This document shows, in pieces, positions 18,412 to 25,450 of a DNA stretch of 64,000 nucleotides. The position numbers and the translations under genes were made by a program. Each line of letters opens with the position of its first letter. Within the stretch, counting starts at the first letter, position 1. The DNA is from Nitrospirota bacterium. Lineage in GTDB: Bacteria; Nitrospirota; Thermodesulfovibrionia; Thermodesulfovibrionales; SM23-35. A model generated the notes under the pieces. It saw nothing but the letters and a program-made list of their open reading frames with translations, did no database searches and was not told the origin of the DNA. The stretch covers positions 1 to 64,000 of the forward strand of contig JACAFF010000001.1 of the NCBI GenBank assembly GCA_013388455.1, in the 5' to 3' direction.

Positions 18412-19151
18412 GGATTCATCATCTGTTGCATCATCTGGTCAGTATGGTATTTCATACCTTTTTCAAAAGATATAAGTTCAACTTCAAAGATTAAAGTTGC
18501 ATTAGGCTCTATTATTTTACCAGCACCGCGTTCTCCATAACCAAGATTACCCGGGATAAAGATTTGCCATTTAGCTCCAGGTTTCATGAGTTGAAGAGCT
18601 TCAGAAAATCCAGGGATTACACTATTTACCCTAAAAACAGCAGGTTGTCCTCTTTTATATGAACTGTCGAATTCTGTTCCATCAATTAGTTTTCCGCTAT
18701 AATTAACAGTTACTGTATCTGATAATGAGGGAGACTCACCTGTTCCTTCAGTTATTACTTTATATTGAAGACCACTGGCAAGAGTAATGACGCCTTCTTT
18801 TTTCTTGTTTTCTTCAAGGAAAGCATCGCCCTCTTTTTTGTTCTTTTCAGCAAGCTCTTTTTGACGTTCCATCTGTTTAGCCATTAACTCTTTCTGAAGG
18901 GTAGCGAGAATATCGTTCATCTCTTGCTCACTCAATAATGTCTTTTTTTCTTCAATCGCATCATTTATGCCTTTTGCAAGGGCATCAGGATTAATATCAA
19001 GAGATTGGTTTTTCATATTTGCTCCGATATTTACTCCTATACTATAACTTATTCTATCTTTGTCATCTTTCAATTCAAACTTTTTATCTTCTGCAAAAAC
19101 CCCCTGAGCAACAAGAATGATACCCAAAATAAATACTATGTAAAATCTCAT
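18408..19151 (-). CDS. FKBP-type peptidyl-prolyl isomerase (FkpA-like)
   Basis: Exported proline isomerase of about 247 residues. A signal peptide (FYIVFILGIILVAQGVFA) is followed by the FkpA N-terminal dimerisation domain (ISYSIGVNIGANMKN), a charged helical linker (about 75-115) and the C-terminal FKBP domain (VTVNYSGKLIDGTEFDSSY, VIPGFSEALQLMKPG, LGYGERGAG). It folds proteins in the periplasm or at the membrane. The ATG at 19149-19151 is chosen for its AAAGGAG a few bases upstream. A short Met-rich tail (HTDQMMQQMMNP) may bind metal. Confidence 0.92.
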   Translation of the reverse strand: MRFYIVFILGIILVAQGVFAEDKKFELKDDKDRISYSIGVNIGANMKNQSLDINPDALAKGINDAIEEKKTLLSEQEMNDILATLQKELMAKQMERQKELAEKNKKEGDAFLEENKKKEGVITLASGLQYKVITEGTGESPSLSDTVTVNYSGKLIDGTEFDSSYKRGQPAVFRVNSVIPGFSEALQLMKPGAKWQIFIPGNLGYGERGAGKIIEPNATLIFEVELISFEKGMKYHTDQMMQQMMNP

Positions 19152-19210
19152 ATAATCTCCTTTCAAGAGTATTTTTTTATATTATAAAAATATAGAGGGA
19201 CTTTGTCTAT

Positions 19211-19666
19211 TCAGATTTCAAAGATAAACTCTATTTCAACTGTTGAATTCAGAGGGAGCACAGGTACACCTATTGCTGCGCGTGAATGCCTGCCAGCTTC
19301 GCCAAATATCTCGGCAATTAAATCGGAGGCAGCATTGAGGACTTTTGGATGCTCTATGAAATCAGGTGATGATGCAATATAACCGGTAATCTTTATACAT
19401 CTTTTGACCCTGTTAAGGGTTCCAAGATATTTTTTTAGAACCGAGAGAGCATTTATAGTAGCAATTCTGGCATCTTCCCTTGCCTCGTCCAGAGAAACAG
19501 ATTCATTAACCCGTCCTGTCCTTAACAATTTCCCGTTAATGAGAGGAAGTATACCGCTTAAAAAAATTAAATTTCCTGTTTGGATAAACGGAACATAAGA
19601 CCCAAGAGGCTGAGGGACTTCAGGTAAGTCTATGCCTAATTCCTTCAATTTTTTTTCAGGTGACAT
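19211..19666 (-). CDS. RidA family protein (YjgF/enamine deaminase)
   Basis: Small trimeric protein of 151 residues of the YjgF/YER057c/UK114 family, the larger subgroup of about 150 residues. Conserved segments include NLIFLSGILPL, VKRCIKITGYIASSPDF and RAAIGVPVLPLNSTVEIEF. RidA proteins clear reactive enamine and imine intermediates from amino-acid metabolism. Its start overlaps the leuC stop by one base (TAATG), so they are coupled; a link to branched-chain amino acid synthesis is reasonable. Confidence 0.9.
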   Translation of the reverse strand: MSPEKKLKELGIDLPEVPQPLGSYVPFIQTGNLIFLSGILPLINGKLLRTGRVNESVSLDEAREDARIATINALSVLKKYLGTLNRVKRCIKITGYIASSPDFIEHPKVLNAASDLIAEIFGEAGRHSRAAIGVPVLPLNSTVEIEFIFEI

Positions 19667-20925
19667 TACAATCCTAATTCCTCAGGTGTTCCTATTCTGC
19701 CAAGCACTGCAGATGCTGCTGCTACTGCAGGATTGGAGAGATAAACCTCACTCTCAGGATGCCCCATTCTCCCAATAAAATTTCTGTTTGTTGTAGCGAG
19801 CGCTCTTTCGCCTTTTGCAAGAATTCCCATATGCCCACCAAGACAAGGACCACATGTTGGAGTAGAGACAACTGCCTCTGCTTCAATAAAAATATCGAGG
19901 AGGCCTTCTTTCATAGCCTGGCGAAAAATTTGTTGTGTAGCAGGAATTACAATCATTCTTACATTTGGGTTCACCTTTCTCCCTTTTATTACAGATGCAG
20001 CCTCCCTTAAATCCTCAAGTCTTCCATTTGTACATGACCCAATTACAACCTGATCAAGATAGACTTCGAATAATTCTACTGCAGGTCTGGTATTAGATGG
20101 CAGGTGTGGACACGAGACAGTTAATGGAATTTTTGAACAGTCATATTCACGTACTTCAATATATTTAGCAGTTTTATCAGACTTATAATAAACCGGTCGT
20201 CTTTTTGCTCTTTTTCTCTCATAAGATTTTGTGATTCTATCCGGCACAATGATACCGCTCTTTCCACCAGCCTCTATTGCCATATTGCACATGGTAAGTC
20301 TTCCGTGCATAGGAAGATTTTTTATGGTTTCTCCTTCGAATTCCATTGCTCTATATAAAGCACCATCAACCCCTATATCACCGATTGTATGAAGTATCAG
20401 ATCCTTGCCGCTGACCCATTTGTTAAGTTTGCCATAATAAATAAATTTCATTGATTCAGGAACTTTGAACCAGCATTCGCCTGTTGCCATCGCTGCTGCT
20501 ACATCTGTTGAGCCAACACCAGTTGAAAAAGCTCCAAGTGCACCATATGTGCATGTATGGCTATCAGCACCTATTACAAGATCACCTGATACAACCAATC
20601 CTTCCTCAGGTAGAAGCGCATGTTCAATACCCATTCTACCTATCTCAAAATAAAGACCGAGATTATATTCCTTTGAAAAATCTCTGAGCATCTTGCACTG
20701 TTCTGCTGCTTTTATGTCTTTTTGTGGTGCAAAATGGTCAGGAATTAAAGCTATGCGGGTTTTGTTAAAAACATCTTTTGCCCCGATCTTTTTGAATTCT
20801 GATATTGCAATAGGAGCTGTTATGTCATTAGCTAAAATGAGATCCACCTTTGCGTTTATGAGCTCACCAGATGAGACGGTTTTTTTACCTGCATGGACAG
20901 ATAGAATCTTTTCTGTTATCGTCAT
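19666..20925 (-). CDS. leuC: 3-isopropylmalate dehydratase large subunit (LeuC/aconitase family)
   Basis: Aconitase-family 4Fe-4S hydro-lyase of 419 residues, the archaeal/thermophile-type length. Motifs: [33 protein letters not shown] and [13 protein letters not shown], which supply the three cluster cysteines. The large subunit needs a small LeuD partner, absent here. The reaction is isomerisation of isopropylmalate in leucine synthesis; homoaconitase or citramalate isomerase activity is possible in this clade. The ATG at 20923-20925 follows GGAGGA by a standard distance, preferred to an upstream in-frame codon at 20943. Confidence 0.87.
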   Translation of the reverse strand: MTITEKILSVHAGKKTVSSGELINAKVDLILANDITAPIAISEFKKIGAKDVFNKTRIALIPDHFAPQKDIKAAEQCKMLRDFSKEYNLGLYFEIGRMGIEHALLPEEGLVVSGDLVIGADSHTCTYGALGAFSTGVGSTDVAAAMATGECWFKVPESMKFIYYGKLNKWVSGKDLILHTIGDIGVDGALYRAMEFEGETIKNLPMHGRLTMCNMAIEAGGKSGIIVPDRITKSYERKRAKRRPVYYKSDKTAKYIEVREYDCSKIPLTVSCPHLPSNTRPAVELFEVYLDQVVIGSCTNGRLEDLREAASVIKGRKVNPNVRMIVIPATQQIFRQAMKEGLLDIFIEAEAVVSTPTCGPCLGGHMGILAKGERALATTNRNFIGRMGHPESEVYLSNPAVAAASAVLGRIGTPEELGL

Positions 20926-21053
20926 ATGTATCCTCCGATTCAAAGTATTTATTATTATACCTGAGCTTAATGGACAACAGCTACCTTCTGAAATAGGATA
21001 ATTATTTTATGAATTGTTCAAGTTCACTGCTGACAGAAATAATTCTTTGTCTT

Positions 21054-21072
21054 GACAGGCGAGACGCCTGTC
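21054..21072. repeat. Short hairpin repeat (GACAGGCG/CGCCTGTC)
   Basis: Perfect 8-base stem with AGA loop in the region between leuC and the carboxylase. The text ACAGGCGAGACGCCTGTCCTAC is a common intergenic hairpin in many genomes; without a T tract it is not a normal terminator for either gene. Confidence 0.5.
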
Positions 21073-21195
21073 CTACGTTTGTTTGGTAACCTTTTTACTA
21101 TCCTCTCTCTTTTTAGCGGAATATTTGTTTTGGACAAGTATGACGCAAGTTATGTTAGAATATGAATTATTTTCGATAAATATTAAGGAATATCC

Positions 21196-22653
21196 ATGCA
21201 TAGGAAAATCAATAAGATACTAATTGCTAATCGTGGTGTTACTGCTGTAAGAATTATGCATACTTGCAGGGACAGAAAAATTCCGACTACTGCAGTTTAC
21301 AGCACGCCTGATCGTCTGGCACATCACGTATTTACGGCTGATTCAGCAATTCATATTGGTGAAGCCCCTCCATTGGAATCTTATTTAAATATGGAGAAGA
21401 TGATAGCGGCAGCTATTCAAAGCAAGTCAGATGCAATTCATCCTGGATGGGGCTTCCTTGCAGAGAATCCTGTTTTTGCTAAAATGGTTCAGGATGCTGG
21501 TCTTATCTGGATAGGTCCCTCTCCTGAAGTAATCAAGTCTCTCGGAGATAAAATTCAGGCAAAAAGACTCGCTCAAAAAGCAAATGTTCCAACTATCCCT
21601 GGTATCATAAATGTCACAAACACTGAGCAGATAAAGAAGTGGATGAAAAAAGAGAATATAAAGTATCCAATAATGATAAAGGCAGTAGCAGGCGGTGGTG
21701 GGAAAGGTATGGTGAAAGTTTCGAGTGAAGATGAATTAACTCGGGCTTTTCAACAAGCACGATCCGAAGCCCTTAAAGCATTTGGTGATGAAAGGGTTCT
21801 GGTAGAAAAGTATATAGAACTTGGGCGGCATATAGAAGTTCAGATAGTTGCAGATGAGTATGGCAATGTAGTCCATCTTTATGAAAGAGAGTGCACAATA
21901 CAGAGGCGCAATCAAAAGATTATAGAAGAAGCTCCGTCTCCATCAATTAATGAAGATCTTCGTAGAGAGATATGTTTTACAGCAGTGCGACTGATGCGGG
22001 AAATAGGTTATACATCTGCTGGAACTGTAGAATTTATTTTTGATTCATCAACAAGAAAATTCTATTTTCTTGAAGTAAATACAAGGCTTCAGGTTGAGCA
22101 TGGTATAACTGAACTCATAACAGGTCTGGATATTGTTGGAATTATGATTGATGTTGCAATGAAAAAGAAACTTGCTTTTAAACAATCGGATATTATGCCA
22201 AACAGATGGGCACTTGAGGTGCGAATGAATGCAGAAGATCCAAAAACCTTCAGTCCATCATTCGGAAAGATTACCAGATTACAGGTGCCGCAAGGTCCTG
22301 GCGTGAGAATCGCTACAGGCGTATACGAGGGTGCAGATATACCACCTTATTATGATTCACTTTTTATGTTAGTTATAACAGCAGGGGTAGACAGAGAGGA
22401 TGCAATACGCGTTATGGATCGAGCTCTCAGTAGAAACCTGCGTGTCGAGGGTGTTAAAACTCTTGCACCACTACTTTTAAGTATAATAAGGCATCCTGCT
22501 TTTATTGCTGGGGAGTACTCCACACGTTTTATTGAAGAACATATGGATGAACTCATCTCTATGTTTAAGGAAAAAGACAGTGAAGATGAAGTACTGAAGA
22601 TCGCAAGATATGTTGCTGAAATATCTGCTCTCGGACCTCAGAAATGGATGTAA
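21196..22653 (+). CDS. Biotin carboxylase subunit (pyruvate/2-oxoacid carboxylase subunit A or AccC-like)
   Basis: ATP-grasp biotin carboxylase of 485 residues that carboxylates the biotin of a partner subunit. Markers: KILIANRG start, AIHPGWGFLAENP, the glycine-rich ATP loop AVAGGGGKGM, HIEVQIVADEYGNV, ECTIQRRNQKIIEEAPS and FLEVNTRLQVEHG. The immediately following gene encodes carboxyltransferase plus biotin carrier domains, so the pair forms a two-subunit 2-oxoacid carboxylase (pyruvate or 2-oxoglutarate) rather than acetyl-CoA carboxylase. ATG at 21196 follows AAGGAATA. Confidence 0.9.
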   Translation: MHRKINKILIANRGVTAVRIMHTCRDRKIPTTAVYSTPDRLAHHVFTADSAIHIGEAPPLESYLNMEKMIAAAIQSKSDAIHPGWGFLAENPVFAKMVQDAGLIWIGPSPEVIKSLGDKIQAKRLAQKANVPTIPGIINVTNTEQIKKWMKKENIKYPIMIKAVAGGGGKGMVKVSSEDELTRAFQQARSEALKAFGDERVLVEKYIELGRHIEVQIVADEYGNVVHLYERECTIQRRNQKIIEEAPSPSINEDLRREICFTAVRLMREIGYTSAGTVEFIFDSSTRKFYFLEVNTRLQVEHGITELITGLDIVGIMIDVAMKKKLAFKQSDIMPNRWALEVRMNAEDPKTFSPSFGKITRLQVPQGPGVRIATGVYEGADIPPYYDSLFMLVITAGVDREDAIRVMDRALSRNLRVEGVKTLAPLLLSIIRHPAFIAGEYSTRFIEEHMDELISMFKEKDSEDEVLKIARYVAEISALGPQKWM

Positions 22654-22666
22654 AGGATTGTGTTTG

Positions 22667-24730
22667 ATGAATAACAAAAAAGCAAAAAAGAAAAAAATAG
22701 AAAAAGAGAATAAGAAAAATTATATATTCGTAAAACCAGGCATGTCACCTGTTGATATTGTTAGGACTGTGCGTTCTCTCAAGGGCGTTTGCTTTACATC
22801 GGTTGGTATGCGTGACGCAGGACAATCTGATTATAAGAACCGTCATCGTATTTATGACCTTTCAACTCTTGCACCCTATTACAATAGGATGGGCTTATTT
22901 AGTGCAGAATGCCATGGAGGTGCAAGGTGGCATGTTGGTGTCATGAACCGCAGGGAAAGTCCATTCGAAGAGTTAAACATCTTAAGAGAGACAATGCCAA
23001 ATGTGCTTTTGCAAACTCTTATACGTGAGACAAATCTATGGGGATATCGACCATATCCTAAGAATGTGATTGAATATGTTATCTCACGGGTTGACATCGA
23101 TGTCTGGAGGTGTTTCTCGTTTCTGAATGATGTTAGAAATATGCGAGCAGTTGCAGAAGTTGTAATGAACAGGGGAAAGCTTTTTGAACCTGCGATATCA
23201 TTTACAATGGCAGACTGGACAACAAATGAATATTATCTAAATGTTGTGAAAGAAATTGTTAATCTCTGCGGAGGCACAGATCAAATAATATTATGCATTA
23301 AGGATATGGCTGGGGTGGGTAGCATTAAAAGAATAGGGAATCTTATTGATGCAATAAAACAAAAATATCCTGAACTTGTAATTAATTATCACAGACATAT
23401 AACCGATGGTCTTGCAATGCCTGCCTTTCTATCTGCGGCTCGGGCAGGAGCTAAGATTTTTGATGTTGAAGAAGATTCTCTTGTCCGTTTTTACGGACAC
23501 TCACCCATATTAGGTGTTCATGCGTATTTTGAAGAGATGGGAATACACGTAAATCTTGATAGGAATGAGGCTGAGTCAGCAGTACAGAAGGTAAGGGAAT
23601 GGATAGGTTTTTATGATTGGGCTGAATCACCTTTTAAAGGTTTTGATCATACAGTTACTTATCATAAAATGCCAGGAGGTGCTTTCCCAAGTTCATTCGA
23701 ACAGGCTGATAAAGGGGGGTTCCTTCATTTAATGCCAGCAATCTTGAAAGTAATGTCTTTATATAACAAAATTATCCATTACTTTGATGTTACCCCAGGT
23801 TCTCAGATTACTTGGGTAACATGTAGTGGTATTGTAAACAGGTATGCAAAAGCAAAAGGGGAGGCCGGAGTCAGACATCTCATAGAGCTTCTCACAAAAT
23901 TTATTGAACAGAAATCATTGAATTTTAACGATATGGATAAAATTGAACAGGATGAGTTGCTTTATCTTTTCAAGAATGCACCAGGGGATTTCAAGAATCT
24001 TATTCTTGGCCATTATGGCAGGTTACCTATGGGATGGCCACCGGAATGGGTTTATAAAAGTACATTCGGTGATGAATGGGAGCAAAAGATAAAGGAAAGA
24101 ATAGAGCTTTCTCCGCTTGATTCATTACCCGATGATGATCTGGTTAGTCTAAGGCAGGAACTAACAGTCGCTATTAACAGAGAACCAACAGAGGAAGAGT
24201 TCATTCTATACCTGATGCATCCGAAAGATGCATTAGAGATGATTGAGTTTAGAGAAAAGTATGGAGAATCGCCTTTGGTATTACCAACACCTGTATGGAG
24301 AGAAGGTCTGAAAAGACCGGATGACAGAGTAGATTTTGAGCTGTGGGGAAAGCCTTATAGTATTGAACTTGTATCAGTTGGGGCTGAACATGAAGGCATA
24401 ATTCATGTTGTTATGCGTGTTAACAATAAGACAAGGGTTTATAGTGTAGAGACTCCAAGAGCAAAGAAGGTAGAGATTAGAATAGCTAAACGTCCAAATG
24501 AAATAGGAGCACCTATTAATGGCAATATCTGGAGGATTGGTAATCCTGAGAGAGGTAAACTCAAGGTTGGTGATATAGTTCACAAGGGTGAAGAGATAGC
24601 AAATCTTGAAGCAATGAAGATGGAAAACGCAATTGTTGCTCCTTTCGATGGGCAAATTACTGAAATATGTGTAAGACTGAACGACTTTGTTGTTGAAGGC
24701 CAGCTTTTATTTATCTTAGAAAAACAATAA
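22667..24730 (+). CDS. 2-oxoacid carboxylase carboxyltransferase/biotin subunit (PycB/OadA-like, divergent)
   Basis: Protein of about 687 residues: HMGL-like carboxyltransferase domain, PYC/OADA conserved domain, then a C-terminal biotinyl domain with EAMKMEN as biotin site. It retains the catalytic Lys in IKDMAG, both metal His and the Thr in NYHRHITDG, and Arg, Asp and Gln of RDAGQS. Two otherwise near-invariant motifs are changed: DAHQS reads DAGQS and GATFD reads GARWH. A lysine-rich N-terminal tail (NKKAKKKKIEK) is unusual. ATG at 22667 follows the biotin carboxylase stop by 13 bases. Substrate (pyruvate, 2-oxoglutarate or other) is not settled by sequence. Confidence 0.85.
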   Translation: MNNKKAKKKKIEKENKKNYIFVKPGMSPVDIVRTVRSLKGVCFTSVGMRDAGQSDYKNRHRIYDLSTLAPYYNRMGLFSAECHGGARWHVGVMNRRESPFEELNILRETMPNVLLQTLIRETNLWGYRPYPKNVIEYVISRVDIDVWRCFSFLNDVRNMRAVAEVVMNRGKLFEPAISFTMADWTTNEYYLNVVKEIVNLCGGTDQIILCIKDMAGVGSIKRIGNLIDAIKQKYPELVINYHRHITDGLAMPAFLSAARAGAKIFDVEEDSLVRFYGHSPILGVHAYFEEMGIHVNLDRNEAESAVQKVREWIGFYDWAESPFKGFDHTVTYHKMPGGAFPSSFEQADKGGFLHLMPAILKVMSLYNKIIHYFDVTPGSQITWVTCSGIVNRYAKAKGEAGVRHLIELLTKFIEQKSLNFNDMDKIEQDELLYLFKNAPGDFKNLILGHYGRLPMGWPPEWVYKSTFGDEWEQKIKERIELSPLDSLPDDDLVSLRQELTVAINREPTEEEFILYLMHPKDALEMIEFREKYGESPLVLPTPVWREGLKRPDDRVDFELWGKPYSIELVSVGAEHEGIIHVVMRVNNKTRVYSVETPRAKKVEIRIAKRPNEIGAPINGNIWRIGNPERGKLKVGDIVHKGEEIANLEAMKMENAIVAPFDGQITEICVRLNDFVVEGQLLFILEKQ

Positions 24731-24794
24731 TAAAAAATCAAAAATATATATTTGAAACAAGATAAACTGTACCAAAATATAGCATCAAAATTTA

Positions 24795-24824
24795 TTGACA
24801 GGAACAATAATTTTGTAGTAATTA
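24795..24824 (+). promoter_or_regulatory. Probable promoter for the riboswitch operon
   Basis: TTGACA (24795-24800) followed by TAATTA after 18 bases, directly before the riboswitch aptamer at 24832. The -35 is perfect, the -10 weak. Confidence 0.45.
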
Positions 24825-24831
24825 TTTTATA

Positions 24832-24962
24832 AAAGGGGAGTAGCTGAACAGTGGCTATCGTCAATACGTTCATATAAATGGGCCGGTACCACTGGTTAGT
24901 AAAACTAACAAGCGAGACCTTTACCACATATTTTTAAGAATATGAGGTGAAGGTCTTTTTTT
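24832..24962 (+). promoter_or_regulatory. yybP-ykoY manganese riboswitch with intrinsic terminator
   Basis: The leader contains the signature blocks of the Mn2+-sensing yybP-ykoY aptamer: AAAGGGGAGTAGC (24832-24844), CGTCAATACG (24859-24868), GCCGGTACCACTGG and AAGCGAGACCTTTACC (24910-24925). The P1 3' strand AGACCTTTACC (24915-24925) also pairs with GGTGAAGGTCT (24946-24956) just before seven T, an intrinsic terminator that excludes P1. In known cases Mn2+ stabilises the aptamer and lets transcription proceed. Downstream are a broken htpX and an intact P-type ATPase (25451), consistent with Mn2+/Ca2+ efflux control. Confidence 0.92.
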
Positions 24963-24975
24963 ATGAAAGGTGAAT

Positions 24976-25316
24976 ATGAACACTTTAAAAACAATGATAT
25001 TAACCTAAAAAAATGCATTTAGATTAATGCAGATTTGTGAGAAAATTTATTTTTCGATACCTTAGTGTACCTATAACTAATAGTTTTATGAATATTTTTA
25101 TCCATATAACAAATAAAAATAATTTAATAATTTCATCGAGTTAAAGAAATTTTCGAGCAATATCTGCATTATTTGGGTTAATAGTTACTTTGATACTCAT
25201 GCTTATAGGCGTTGGGGCTATTTATGGAGTAGAACTGTAAACTCTTTAGTACCCATCCTCCAATAGAAGAAAGGATAGCGAGACTTGAGGTTATGGTATA
25301 TGGTATTAGGTATTAA
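24976..25316 (+). pseudogene. htpX: Broken htpX (M48 membrane protease) remnant
   Basis: Three pieces of an HtpX zinc metalloprotease survive. MNTLKTMI (24976-24999, after ribosome site GAAAGGTG) is the family's N-terminus. Copy B of the repeat follows; the frame then resumes as VTLILMLIGVGAIYG (25184-25228), the first membrane helix. Finally LFSTHPPIEERIARLEV (from 25242) to the stop at 25314-25316 is the HtpX C-terminus. Excising the element with its flanking TA or TTAA duplication restores the N-terminal frame. The protease core, including HExxH, is deleted. Placed first after the riboswitch, so it was probably the original leading gene of the operon. Confidence 0.82.
25000..25181 (+). repeat. 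TTAACCC-ended repeat, copy B (182 bases, inside htpX)
   Basis: MITE-like element beginning TTAACCTAAAA and ending TTTGGGTTAA. The left arm holds GCAGATTTGTGAGAAAAT followed by TTATTTTTCGATACCTT; the right arm holds GAGTTAAAGAAATTTTCGAG and CTGCATTATTTGGGTTAA. No open reading frame. It sits between TA dinucleotides (24998-24999, 25182-25183) in the reading frame of htpX, which makes this the best view of its boundaries. Copy C matches both arms in the opposite orientation. Confidence 0.85.
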
Positions 25317-25450
25317 AGGGATGATGAGATGACAGATACAAAAACTAAAAACTTACTATTAAACCTGATTTTATTGCTGAGGATATTTTTGAAGTGGCTT
25401 AATGGATTATGCGTAAAATAAAAGTTGTTATAGAATAATAGCGAATAAAT
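25317..25450. other. Spacer between htpX remnant and P-type ATPase
   Basis: Contains a possible 30-residue reading frame from ATG at 25329 (MTDTKTKNLLLNL...), and in another frame the text KPDFIAEDIFEVA, which could be a decayed small gene. Neither is recognised. No terminator is visible here, so riboswitch-started transcripts can reach the ATPase. Confidence 0.3.
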
